DNA of 64,000 bases, from the NCBI RefSeq assembly GCF_029201545.1, contig NZ_CP104007.1:2824501-2888500 (forward strand), read 5' to 3'. This stretch comes from Devosia sp. FJ2-5-3. Its GTDB lineage: Bacteria; Pseudomonadota; Alphaproteobacteria; Rhizobiales; Devosiaceae. The translations under genes and the position numbers were made by a program. The number at the start of each line of letters is the position of its first letter. The stretch's first letter is position 1. The notes below the pieces were generated by a model. The model saw nothing but the letters and a program-made list of their open reading frames with translations, did not search any database and had not been told where the DNA came from. Positions 26,767 to 34,022 of the stretch are shown here, one piece after another.

Positions 26767-27081
26767 ATCAATCCGTCAGGCTAATTTCAGTTCGTTCAGT
26801 TTAGACTAAACGACACTCAAGCGCAAAAGATTCGCCATGCGCCGCCAGAAAGGCCGGTTTGCAACCACCGAAGACAGCATCACCTCTAAAGTGCAATTGA
26901 TAATGGAAGCGTTAGCGAGAAGCATCTGTTTTTAAGTGATTTTTGCCGCCTGCGCATGGTCTGGGCACCGATACCACCCTGGCAAGCGGGCACCTGGTCA
27001 AGGCCGCACACGCTGGTGAAAATGTCGGTTTTGGGTTGTGCACGGAATGGAATTGGGTCAGTTTCCCCCGATCAGGGGGTA
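26767..27081. other. Intergenic region between RND regulator and HAD gene
   Basis: About 315 bases between divergent genes. The left part holds repeats and a palindrome likely to be the RND regulator operator. The middle is comparatively AT-rich (around 26895-26945), as promoters often are. In-frame codons continue upstream of the chosen HAD start to an ATG at 26956, but the residues are unlike the family. Nothing else is recognised. Confidence 0.5.
26786..26811. promoter_or_regulatory. Putative operator of the RND regulator
   Basis: GTTTAG-A-CTAAAC (26799-26811) is a perfect palindrome 33 bases upstream of the regulator start. TTCAGTT is repeated directly at 26786-26792 and 26795-26801, the second overlapping the palindrome. 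This is a plausible self-regulatory site for a MarR-like dimer. Confidence 0.45.
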
Positions 27082-27816
27082 GTGACGCTGGATTCCAAAC
27101 TGACGCCGCCGACCATCGTGCTTTTCGATCTCGATGGAACGCTGGTACATCACGTCAATCCGCGGGTGCTGCAGGCGCTGGAATTCCTGGACGATTGTTC
27201 GCACAGGGCCGGTCGCTTGGTTGCTCGGTTTCGCCTGGCTCGCCGTCATCGTACGGTAGAGACCAAGGCGCCTAAATTGCTGGTTCACCGGGCGATCCAT
27301 CGTGTTCGCCGCAAGTCGGTGGAACAGATGCTGCAGCCCTGCGCGACGCTTCGCGCTACTCTCGAACACCTCCACAACAATGGCGTGGTCCTCGGCCTCG
27401 TGAGCAATGGCCTCGGCCGCGGCTATGGCCATGACGTGCTCGAGGCGTTTGACCTCAAGAAGTATTTTACGGCCAGCGTTTTCCGGGAAGACGTCATTCG
27501 CGGCAAGCCCTGGCCCGATCCGCTGGTCACCGCCCTCAAGGGCATTGGCCGCGATCTGCGGCGCCGCGACGTCATCTGGTATGTCGGCGATCAGCGCAAG
27601 GATATCACTGCAGCCATGGCGGCGTCCGAGATCATTGGTCATCAGATCGTGCCCGTCGCGCTCGGCGCCCGGGCCGCGCTGGCGGCCGTCGAGATTTGTG
27701 CGGACAAGGCCCACATCATGTGGTCGGCGACTGAATTCGGGCGGTCCGTTGAGGCGGCCTTCGGCAGCGAAGAGCGCCCCGCCCTGGAAAGCACCCTCCC
27801 CCTCGCTCCGGTCTAG
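27082..27816 (+). CDS. HAD-family hydrolase (phosphoglycolate phosphatase-like)
   Basis: A 244-residue HAD phosphatase with motif I IVLFDLDGTLVHH, motif II LGLVSNG, a motif III lysine in GKPWPDPLV and motif IV WYVGDQRKDITAA. The cap region is basic (RFRLARRHRTVETKAPK). The GTG at 27082 is preferred because AGGGGG lies two bases upstream and the protein begins properly just before motif I; an ATG at 26956 would add 42 unfamiliar residues. The substrate is unknown. The ribosome site is part of a small GC hairpin. Confidence 0.75.
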   Translation: MTLDSKLTPPTIVLFDLDGTLVHHVNPRVLQALEFLDDCSHRAGRLVARFRLARRHRTVETKAPKLLVHRAIHRVRRKSVEQMLQPCATLRATLEHLHNNGVVLGLVSNGLGRGYGHDVLEAFDLKKYFTASVFREDVIRGKPWPDPLVTALKGIGRDLRRRDVIWYVGDQRKDITAAMAASEIIGHQIVPVALGARAALAAVEICADKAHIMWSATEFGRSVEAAFGSEERPALESTLPLAPV

Positions 27817-27840
27817 ACCGCGCTCCGGCCAGGCACTTGC

Positions 27841-28275
27841 CTAGAAATCAAAGCCCATCTGGCTGGCAGGGATCACAGGATCGGCGGCGACAGGCTTTGC
27901 CGCCTCCGGGGCGGCCTTTGCTTTAGCCGGGGCGGTCGGCTTCTTGCCGGACTTCGGTTTGGCTGGGGCAGTCTCGGCGGCGCGGGCCTCGACGATCGGC
28001 GCCACCGTCATAAGGTCGATCCACGCACGGGCCCGCTCCAGCTTTGCTGGCTTGAAGGTGTAGAGATTTTCGCGGCCCTTCTTGACCTCAGCGACAAGAC
28101 CGGCGCTTTTCAGCACGCGCAAATGGCGCGAGATGGCCGGACGGCTGATTGGAAACGAATCGGCGAGCTTGTGCACCGGGACCGGCCCCGCCTGCAGGAT
28201 CGTCAGGATGCGGCAGCGCGTGGCATCAGCCAGGGCGGAATAGAGTGGAACCGGCGGCTTTGGCGACTTGCTCAT
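27841..28275 (-). CDS. ArsR-family transcriptional regulator with Ala/Lys/Pro-rich tail
   Basis: A 144-residue protein. The N-terminal winged helix reads LYSALADATRCRILTILQAG, then VHKLADSFPISRPAISRHLR and LVAEVKKGRENLYTF. No cysteine pair is placed as in metal-sensing ArsR, so it is closer to the SdpR/YgaV-like non-metal group. The last about 45 residues are low-complexity Ala, Lys and Pro ending SQMGFDF, unusual for the family and possibly disordered. The start is uncertain: ATG at 28275 or a GTG at 28299. It is divergent from trhA. Confidence 0.8.
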   Translation of the reverse strand: MSKSPKPPVPLYSALADATRCRILTILQAGPVPVHKLADSFPISRPAISRHLRVLKSAGLVAEVKKGRENLYTFKPAKLERARAWIDLMTVAPIVEARAAETAPAKPKSGKKPTAPAKAKAAPEAAKPVAADPVIPASQMGFDF

Positions 28276-28437
28276 AGCCCGGTGCGTACGTAACGACACC
28301 GTTACCCGTCAAGCGATGACACCACTTGTTCACCAGATAAGTTGGCCCGCCATTCACGATGGCACACAATCGCCGCAACTGTTCAATAGTCTGGTCATTG
28401 TCCGTAGCCCATGCTGGGTTCAACAAGGGAGACGGAG

Positions 28438-29130
28438 ATGATGCGCAGAAGCGCTGGGACCGCGACATATTCGTGGTGGAGCCGGGAACAGAGGCCCTAT
28501 TCGACCTCCGAGATGGTCGCCGACGCTGCGGTCCATATTTTTGGCCTGATCATTGCCATTGCCGCTGGCTCCTCGCTGCTGGCGCTGGCCCTTCTTCACA
28601 CCGCGCCTGAGGCGTTTCCGGCCCTTCTCGTCTATGTCGCCACGCTCATCCTCGTGCTCGGCGTGTCGCTGGCCTACAATCTGTGGCCCGTCACCCCGGT
28701 AAAGCAGCACCTGGCGCGTCTCGACCAGGCGGCGATTTTCCTCTTTATCGCAGGGTCCTACACGCCATTCCTGGCCGTCATCGGCGGCACGCCCATGGGC
28801 TCGGTCATGACCAGCCTTGTCTGGGGCGCGTCATTGGTCGGCGTGGCGTTGAAGCTGATCGTGCCGCACCGTTTCGGGCGACTGGCGATCGTGCTCTATC
28901 TCGCCATCGGCTGGAGCGGCATTCTCGTCTTCAAGTCCCTGGCGCAGACGCTGCCGGATTCGACGCTCTGGCTCTTGCTTGCCGGCGGCGTCACCTACTC
29001 GGCAGGAATCATCTTCCATCTTTGGGAAAAGCTCAAATTCCAGAATGCCTTATGGCATGTCTTCGTCGTCGCCGGCGCCAGCCTGCACCTTCTGGCCGTG
29101 CTGGACTGCATGGTGTTCGCGCGGCTTTAA
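28438..29130 (+). CDS. trhA: TrhA / hemolysin III family membrane protein
   Basis: A 230-residue seven-helix protein of the HlyIII/PAQR-like family. It begins with a basic stretch and YSTSEMVADAAVHIFGLIIA, where the family has its conserved Glu/His in the first helix. RLDQAAIFLFIAGSYTPFL carries the conserved Asp and Ser. The C-terminal GIIFHLWEKLKFQNALWHVF has the conserved His pair with VVAGASLHLLAVL. TrhA in E. coli affects membrane energetics; haemolysin activity is doubtful. GGGAG precedes tandem ATGs at 28438 and 28441. Its stop overlaps the convergent DUF192 gene by four bases. Confidence 0.87.
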   Translation: MMRRSAGTATYSWWSREQRPYSTSEMVADAAVHIFGLIIAIAAGSSLLALALLHTAPEAFPALLVYVATLILVLGVSLAYNLWPVTPVKQHLARLDQAAIFLFIAGSYTPFLAVIGGTPMGSVMTSLVWGASLVGVALKLIVPHRFGRLAIVLYLAIGWSGILVFKSLAQTLPDSTLWLLLAGGVTYSAGIIFHLWEKLKFQNALWHVFVVAGASLHLLAVLDCMVFARL

Positions 29131-29594
29131 TTGGCGGCCTTGATCCGCGCGTGCTCGACAGTGTCGCCGGGCTCAATGCCCAGTTCCTTGCTGCGGCCGC
29201 CTGGGATCTCGAGCACGAACTGTACCGGCACCTGCGACGGGATCGAAGTCGGATCATGCGGGACGGCGTTTACGTGGATGGTGCGGATAACGCCATCGGC
29301 GCTAATGAACAGCATATCCAATGGGATAAACGTGTTCCGCATCCAGAACGAGACCGGCCGCTCATCGAGAAAATCGAACAGCATGCCCGCGTCATCGGCC
29401 AGTTCCTGACGGTACATCAGGCCCTGGGCGCGGCTTTCGGGGGTATCCACCAGCTCCACCTTGAACTCGTGGCTGGCACCGTCGCTGTTGATGACAAGGC
29501 GGCTGTCATCGCTGCAGGCCGCCAGCGGCAGGCTGACGACAAGCACGGCGGCAATTGCCAGCGCGTTTCGCATCGATGACGCCAAGGTTAGCAT
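29127..29594 (-). CDS. DUF192 lipoprotein
   Basis: A 155-residue exported protein. The leader ends SLPLAACSDDS, a lipobox, so it is probably lipidated at that Cys. The domain is DUF192: VELVDTPESRAQGLMYRQEL, GMLFDFLDERPVSFWMRNTF, IPLDMLFISADG and LEIPGGRSKELGIEPGD. The biochemical role of the family is not established. AAGGT before the ATG supports the start. It lies next to, and in the same direction as, the cold-shock gene, which ends 21 bases upstream of it. Confidence 0.87.
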   Translation of the reverse strand: MLTLASSMRNALAIAAVLVVSLPLAACSDDSRLVINSDGASHEFKVELVDTPESRAQGLMYRQELADDAGMLFDFLDERPVSFWMRNTFIPLDMLFISADGVIRTIHVNAVPHDPTSIPSQVPVQFVLEIPGGRSKELGIEPGDTVEHARIKAAN

Positions 29595-29615
29595 AATGTT
29601 ACCTTTTGGAAGGAC

Positions 29616-30239
29616 CTAGTGAGACGATGGGGCATCGCCCCAACCATCGGGCCGGATTTCGGCGACCATAAGGCCCTTGGGTCCGTTTCCGTAGCGCACG
29701 AGCACGAACTGGCCCGGCCGCAATTCGGTGATGCCGAAGCGGCGCAGCGTTTCCATATGGACGAAGATGTCGGGCGTCCCCTCCCCTGCGGAAAGGAAAC
29801 CGAAACCACGGATGCGGTTGAACCACTTCACCTCGAGCCGGACCATCGAAGACGATGGCTCGACCACGACATGGGTTCGCGGCGCGGGCATCTGCGCCGG
29901 GTGGCGGGCCGTGCTCTCATCCATGGAGACGATGCGGAAAGCCTGCAGGCCACCGGGGCGATTGAGCGCCTCGACGACGATGCGGGCGCCTTCATAAGCC
30001 GTCTGGTAGCCGTCGCGGCGCAGGCAGGTAACGTGCAGCAGCACGTCCGCCATCCCATTGTCCGGGACGATGAAGCCGAAGCCCTTGCCGGCATCGAACC
30101 ATTTGATCGCTCCCGATATCTCGATGACATCCAGCGATGGCTGCGCATCCGGGGAGGCATGCTCCTCGCGTCCATCCACACTGCTTATCCCGTGTGGATT
30201 CGCGCCTTCCCCGCTATCATCGCTGCCCTTAACCCCCAT
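29616..30239 (-). CDS. Protein with two cold-shock domains
   Basis: A protein of about 207 residues with two CSDs joined by a linker. The first is ISGAIKWFDAGKGFGFIVPD followed by DVLLHVTCLRRDG. The second is RLEVKWFNRIRGFGFLSAGE followed by DIFVHMETLRRFG. K/R-GFGF and the LHV/VHM strands are RNP1 and RNP2. Double-CSD proteins are typical of alphaproteobacteria and bind RNA or single-stranded DNA. The N-terminal start is uncertain (ATG at 30239 chosen; the ORF extends to 30287), and the first 40 residues are acidic and probably flexible. Confidence 0.88.
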   Translation of the reverse strand: MGVKGSDDSGEGANPHGISSVDGREEHASPDAQPSLDVIEISGAIKWFDAGKGFGFIVPDNGMADVLLHVTCLRRDGYQTAYEGARIVVEALNRPGGLQAFRIVSMDESTARHPAQMPAPRTHVVVEPSSSMVRLEVKWFNRIRGFGFLSAGEGTPDIFVHMETLRRFGITELRPGQFVLVRYGNGPKGLMVAEIRPDGWGDAPSSH

Positions 30240-30424
30240 ACCCCAACGCCTTTTTCTCATCCCCGCCCCAGCGAGGTACTCCGACAATACCGCGCCAGTC
30301 TGGCCGATTCAGGGGGAAAAGTTAAGAAGGTGTTGCGAAATAGTTGACGGACCGCCAGATGCCGCGGTTGCCGGGGCAGACCCGGCTTGTTACGCAGGGT
30401 CCGAAATCGTTCAGGGAGACCGAG

Positions 30425-30841
30425 ATGCAATATCTTCACACCATGGTGCGGGTCACCAATGTCGAGGACAGCCTGCGTTTTTACTGTGCCGGGCTGGGCC
30501 TGGAAGAAGTGCGCCGCACCGACAATGAAAAGGGCCGATTCACCCTCATCTTCCTTCGCGCGCCGGGCGATAATGGCGGCGAGGTCGAGCTGACCTACAA
30601 TTGGGATCCGGAAGTCTATACCGGCGGACGCAATTTCGGCCATCTCGCCTATCGGGTGAAGGACATCTACGCCCTTTGCCAGCACCTTGCGGACATGGGG
30701 GTGGTCATCAACCGCCCACCACGCGATGGCCACATGGCCTTCGTAAAGTCCCCCGATGGCGTTTCGATCGAGCTGATCCAGGATGGCCATTTGCCCCCGC
30801 AGGAGCCTTGGGCGTCGTTGCCGAACACCGGCAGCTGGTAA
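30425..30841 (+). CDS. gloA: Lactoylglutathione lyase (glyoxalase I)
   Basis: A 138-residue vicinal oxygen chelate enzyme of normal length. The metal ligands fit: H5 in MQYLHTMVRV, the Glu of GEVELTYNW, the His of NFGHLAYRV and the Glu of GVSIELIQ. It isomerises the hemithioacetal of methylglyoxal and glutathione to lactoylglutathione. The ATG at 30425 follows GGGAGACCGAG. A long palindrome lies just after the stop. Confidence 0.92.
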   Translation: MQYLHTMVRVTNVEDSLRFYCAGLGLEEVRRTDNEKGRFTLIFLRAPGDNGGEVELTYNWDPEVYTGGRNFGHLAYRVKDIYALCQHLADMGVVINRPPRDGHMAFVKSPDGVSIELIQDGHLPPQEPWASLPNTGSW

Positions 30842-30852
30842 CACCGGCTTTA

Positions 30853-30894
30853 GGTTTCGCTAACCGTCTCGCTTAGCGTGGGGTTAGCGAAACC
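30853..30894. repeat. Twelve-bp perfect inverted repeat with nested palindrome
   Basis: GGTTTCGCTAAC (30853-30864) and GTTAGCGAAACC (30883-30894) are exact inverted copies around an 18-base loop that itself holds CGCTTAGCG (30870-30878). No U-run follows, so it is either a hairpin ending gloA mRNA or a regulatory site for the downstream lipoprotein gene. Confidence 0.6.
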
Positions 30895-30972
30895 GCTCTA
30901 ATTTTAGCGACTGAACTGTTCGGCCCATTGCCTGTTGCCCGCCGGCAACACAAGCCAATCGGGAAAGTCGCC

Positions 30973-31449
30973 ATGCCTCGCCCCATCATCAGATTTGCCG
31001 CCATAGGCGGATTGCTCCTCATCCTTTCGGCCTGCGTGCCCATGGCGATGTTCGCCAATGGCAGCGGCGCGGGCTATGCCGGCCTGCGCGCCGACTGGGG
31101 AACCTATGTCGCGTCCAAATCGGTCAACGCCTTCTGCATCACGCCGAAACTGCGGTTCCTCATCTGGGAGTTCGAGGGCCATTTCGGCAAAAAGGTCGTC
31201 ATGCATTCTGGCTATCGCGACGACCACCACAATTCGGCGGCCGGCGGCGCGGACAATTCCTACCACAAGAAATGCATGGCGGCGGACTTCTACATCCCGG
31301 GTGTCGACAAGCAGCGGTTGATCCAGTTCGCCATGCGAACGCCGGGCGTCGGCGGGCTGGGCTGCTATCCTGGCCGGAACTTCATTCATGTGGATGTGCG
31401 CGACCGGCCGCGCGGCTACAACCGCCCTGTAACCTTCTCAGGCTGTTGA
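30973..31449 (+). CDS. Lipoprotein of the peptidase M15_3 / DUF882 (YcbK-like) family
   Basis: A 158-residue exported protein. The leader IIRFAAIGGLLLILSAC ends with a lipobox Cys. The catalytic-type residues fit M15: VMHSGYRDDHHN, then YHKKCMAADFYIPG (His...Asp), and RNFIHVDVRDR (His-x-Asp). Such proteins trim or bind peptidoglycan in the periplasm. The ATG at 30973 is chosen since it opens the leader; an upstream in-frame ATG adds a basic unrelated stretch. Two further Cys (VNAFCIT and GLGCYPG) might form a disulphide. Confidence 0.85.
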   Translation: MPRPIIRFAAIGGLLLILSACVPMAMFANGSGAGYAGLRADWGTYVASKSVNAFCITPKLRFLIWEFEGHFGKKVVMHSGYRDDHHNSAAGGADNSYHKKCMAADFYIPGVDKQRLIQFAMRTPGVGGLGCYPGRNFIHVDVRDRPRGYNRPVTFSGC

Positions 31450-31541
31450 TAACTCGGTCTTTTTTTAAAAACCCTGAAATTCGCGACAGAGGGGGTTGCC
31501 ACGGCGAAAAGCTCCCTCTATACGACACCCAGCGTTGAGAC

Positions 31542-31616
31542 GCGCCCTTCGTCTATCGGTTAGGACGGCACCCTTTCACGGTGCAGAGAGGGGTTCGATT
31601 CCCCTAGGGCGTACCA
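31542..31616 (+). tRNA. tRNA-Glu(UUC), copy 1
   Basis: A cloverleaf folds with acceptor GCGCCCT/AGGGCGT, D stem GTC/GAC, anticodon stem GCACC/GGTGC with loop CTTTCAC (anticodon TTC), T stem AGGGG/CCCCT with TTCGATT loop, discriminator A, and encoded CCA. Position 1:72 is a G-U pair. It is identical to the copy at 31774. Confidence 0.95.
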
Positions 31617-31673
31617 CGCTTCCCCCCGCTTTGCGGGAACTGTGCTTAGACAACACAGTTATTCTTTGGACTT

Positions 31674-31748
31674 GCGCCCATCGTCTAGCGGTCAGGACAC
31701 CGCCCTCTCACGGCGGGAACAGGGGTTCGATTCCCCTTGGGCGTACCA
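31674..31748 (+). tRNA. tRNA-Glu(CUC)
   Basis: Acceptor GCGCCCA/TGGGCGT, anticodon stem CCGCC/GGCGG with loop CTCTCAC (anticodon CTC), T stem AGGGG/CCCCT, discriminator A and encoded CCA. It lies between the two tRNA-Glu(UUC) copies. Confidence 0.94.
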
Positions 31749-31773
31749 AGAATTGAAATCCCAGCGTTGGCAC

Positions 31774-31848
31774 GCGCCCTTCGTCTATCGGTTAGGACGG
31801 CACCCTTTCACGGTGCAGAGAGGGGTTCGATTCCCCTAGGGCGTACCA
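31774..31848 (+). tRNA. tRNA-Glu(UUC), copy 2
   Basis: Identical in all 75 bases to the gene at 31542. Flanking bases are also similar for about 15 bases upstream and 22 downstream, so the copy arose by local duplication. Confidence 0.95.
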
Positions 31849-32046
31849 CGCTTCCCCCACTTTGCGAGAAATGAGCAGAGGCTCCATAGCCTGGCGATTC
31901 TTGCTTCGGCGCAGGCTCTGCCATCTGGAAGGCCTGCCTGTTCGACCGAAGGCGCTGCAGGCTTTGCGCTCGCCCAGAAAAACGAAGGGCACACCCGCAA
32001 TGCGGACGCGCCCTCTTGCCTCAGAGGGTTTCGGCCACTCAGAACA

Positions 32047-32958
32047 TCAGTTCACCTGGGCCTCGGCCTGGGCCACGATGTCCATGCCGACGAGGTCGCT
32101 CCAGGCTTCGAGGAGGCGTTTGGTGATGGGGCCGACCTGGCCGTCGCCGACGGTGAGATTGTTGAATTTGGTGGCGGGCATGATGCAATAGGGCGTCGAG
32201 GTGAAGAACATCTCTTCGGCAGTGGCCAGATCATAGGGGAGGAGTGAGGTCTCCTCTGTGGGGATGCCGAGCTTTTTGGCCAGTTCGAGTGCCGTGGCGC
32301 GGCTGACGCCGGCGAGGCAATTGACCGTCGAGGGGGTGCGCAACACGCCCTTGGTGACGCAGAAGATATTGCCACCCTTGTTCTCGGCCACGTGGCCATT
32401 GAGATCGAGGATGACGCTCTGGGCAGCCGGATCGACCTGCTTGGCTTCCATTTCGGCCAGGGTATAGGCAAGGCGGCTGCGATTCTTGATGCGCGGATCG
32501 AGCGACTGACTTGGAACCATCCGGCTCACCGGCGTCACGCCGTGGCACCCCTCGGTGTAGAACCGCGCCCAGGGTTTGAGGTCCATGAACTGGGTGAAGA
32601 TCATGACCGTCGCAGCGCCCAACTGAACGGTGGGATCGGCGCCCGCCACGGCAAGGCCACGCGAGATATTGTGGACGATCCAGCAATCGTCATCCGGCCC
32701 GTAATTATCGCGATTGGCCTCGAACACATCCAGCGTGGTGCGCAGCATCTGTTCGGCGCTCATGCCGGGATCGATGCGCGTCAGCTTGAGCGACTGGTAG
32801 AGGCGCTCGATATGCTGCTCGAGCTTGAAAGGTTTGTGACGGAAAGTGCGCGTCGATTCCGTGACCGTATCGGCCAGCATGATAGCGCTGTCGAAAATTG
32901 AAATCTTTGCTTCGGTTTCGGCAACCATCCTGCCGGAAATATAGACCTGTCTCGCCAT
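32047..32958 (-). CDS. Class IV PLP-dependent aminotransferase (branched-chain / D-amino acid type)
   Basis: A 303-residue fold-type IV aminotransferase. The N-terminus RQVYISGRMVAETEAKISIF leads to the arginine-rich ESTRTFRHKPF. The catalytic lysine is probably in LDPRIKNRSRL, and the cofactor-binding Glu is in HVAENKGGNIF. SRATALELAKKLGI and the C-terminal EMFFTSTPYCIMPATKF match the BCAT/DAAT family. GAGGGGG five bases ahead of the ATG supports the start. The choice between IlvE and a D-amino acid transaminase is not possible from motifs alone. A palindrome-rich AT segment lies upstream. Confidence 0.85.
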   Translation of the reverse strand: MARQVYISGRMVAETEAKISIFDSAIMLADTVTESTRTFRHKPFKLEQHIERLYQSLKLTRIDPGMSAEQMLRTTLDVFEANRDNYGPDDDCWIVHNISRGLAVAGADPTVQLGAATVMIFTQFMDLKPWARFYTEGCHGVTPVSRMVPSQSLDPRIKNRSRLAYTLAEMEAKQVDPAAQSVILDLNGHVAENKGGNIFCVTKGVLRTPSTVNCLAGVSRATALELAKKLGIPTEETSLLPYDLATAEEMFFTSTPYCIMPATKFNNLTVGDGQVGPITKRLLEAWSDLVGMDIVAQAEAQVN

Positions 32959-33050
32959 ACGAACCCCCTCGTGTCGTGACGCGGGGGATCTGCTGACTAT
33001 GAGGGCTACGGTCTCCCCCACCCCAATATCGCCCCCGCACCACGTTAACT

Positions 33051-33074
33051 GGTTATATGCATAACAATATAACC
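33051..33074. promoter_or_regulatory. AT-rich inverted repeat upstream of the aminotransferase
   Basis: GGTTATAT (33051-33058) and ATATAACC (33067-33074) are exact inverted arms. A second palindrome, GTTAT-ATGC-ATAAC, is nested at 33052-33065. It is the most AT-rich segment nearby, about 95 bases upstream of the aminotransferase start, as expected of an operator overlapping a promoter. The regulator is unknown. Confidence 0.45.
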
Positions 33075-33088
33075 GTCAAGTGAAGGAG

Positions 33089-33119
33089 AACCGCCCCCGG
33101 ATGATGTCCGGAGGCGGTT
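33089..33119 (-). terminator. Hairpin after the Rnk-like gene
   Basis: AACCGCCCCCGG (33089-33100) pairs with CCGGAGGCGGTT (33108-33119) with one mismatch and a seven-base loop. It begins about ten bases past the stop at 33130 on the minus strand. The following bases (CTCCTTC) are only weakly U-rich. Confidence 0.65.
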
Positions 33120-33129
33120 ACGGCGCGCG

Positions 33130-33591
33130 TCAGGCGGCGGACGGGCCGGGATCGGGGTCCGTTTCGGGACCGGCTGCGGCCGGTGGATTGGCCACTTTGA
33201 GGACCTTGAGCCTGTGCATCGTGCCGTCGGGATCGAGCCAGCTCATCAGGTGATCCGGACGCAGGCCGAGAAGCGCTGCGCCATGGGTCGAGGTCACCGA
33301 GAGGCGATAGGAGCCGGTCTGATCGACATGTTCGGGCATGACCAGCTTGACGGTCCGCTCCTCGCCCGGGATGGGCCTGTAGCGGACGACACTGCCAATC
33401 CGCACCACATCAGCGGGCAGGAGCCCGTCCTTGACGATGCGGGCACGGTCCAGCTCATACAGCAGGAAATCCATGCGCTCTGCGCTCTGGCCGATATCGG
33501 TGAGCGCCGCCACGGTCAGCCGGCGATGTTCTTCTTCGCCGATGACGATGTCGGGCGACTGGGTCCATTCAGACAGAGAAATCGTGGTCAT
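33130..33591 (-). CDS. Rnk-like / GreA-GreB C-terminal domain protein
   Basis: A 153-residue protein. The first 65 residues include DIVIGEEEHRRLTVAALTDI and FLLYELDRARIV, matching the Rnk N-terminal helices. The rest, DVVRIGSVVRYRPIPGEERT and GAALLGLRPDHLMSWLDPDG, is the FKBP-like Gre/Rnk C-terminal domain. Rnk binds RNA polymerase in gammaproteobacteria, and GreA-type coiled-coil acidic tips are absent here. The C-terminus is a Pro/Asp-rich tail. Its ATG overlaps the stop of the zinc-ribbon ORF by four bases, so both are co-translated. The start is set by this overlap. Confidence 0.82.
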   Translation of the reverse strand: MTTISLSEWTQSPDIVIGEEEHRRLTVAALTDIGQSAERMDFLLYELDRARIVKDGLLPADVVRIGSVVRYRPIPGEERTVKLVMPEHVDQTGSYRLSVTSTHGAALLGLRPDHLMSWLDPDGTMHRLKVLKVANPPAAAGPETDPDPGPSAA

Positions 33592-33770
33592 CCTTGCACC
33601 TGCGTTTTGGTGATCGTGTCCCGGCTGGTGTTCGCCGCACGTTCGTAAATGGAGAAGAGATGCTCCGGCCTCGATGCCTTCCCGTCGTAGGAACGGAGGC
33701 ACCAGGGGCAGCGTCGCGCGGCCCGGGGTCTCGGGCCGGCACAGGATCGGCAATAGCGCAGGGCGGGCAT
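33588..33770 (-). CDS. Sixty-residue protein with a CxxC...CxxC zinc ribbon
   Basis: A short ORF with a good ribosome site (GGAGACGTGA) before the ATG. The first half contains CRSC (residues 7-10) and CPWC (21-24) separated by a basic loop, a likely four-Cys zinc knuckle. The second half is hydrophilic (RPEHLFSIYERAANTSRDTI). It begins 12 bases after the preceding small gene and overlaps the Rnk-like gene, so the three form one operon. I do not recognise the family. A nucleic-acid or polymerase-associated role is only a guess from the zinc ribbon and its Rnk neighbour. Confidence 0.65.
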   Translation of the reverse strand: MPALRYCRSCAGPRPRAARRCPWCLRSYDGKASRPEHLFSIYERAANTSRDTITKTQVQG

Positions 33771-33781
33771 TCACGTCTCCT

Positions 33782-33991
33782 TCAGGCCAGAGGGTTTTGG
33801 GCGTAGGTTTCAAGGATACGCTTGCGGTCGTCGAGCGAGCGCAGGCGAATGACCATGGTCTCGGTCTTGATCGGGGTCTGGTGCGGCAAGCTATAGGCCA
33901 GCTCCGGCAGGTGCTCTTCGGCCCAGGTCCGGAAGCGGCCCAGCTTGTGGCTGCCGGTGATGGGAAGGGTGACGGAATATTTGAAAGTCAT
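33782..33991 (-). CDS. Small hypothetical protein, first gene of the Rnk-like operon (69 aa)
   Basis: A 69-residue soluble protein starting MTFKYSVTLPITGSHKLGRF and ending RLRSLDDRKRILETYAQNPLA. It looks like a compact alpha/beta domain, without cysteine or membrane segment. GAGG eight bases upstream supports the ATG at 33991; an ORF extension to 34027 runs through a leader hairpin. It is followed closely by the zinc-ribbon gene. No family recognised. Confidence 0.65.
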   Translation of the reverse strand: MTFKYSVTLPITGSHKLGRFRTWAEEHLPELAYSLPHQTPIKTETMVIRLRSLDDRKRILETYAQNPLA

Positions 33992-34022
33992 CGCGAAAGC
34001 CTCGAACAGGACATGTGCAAGC

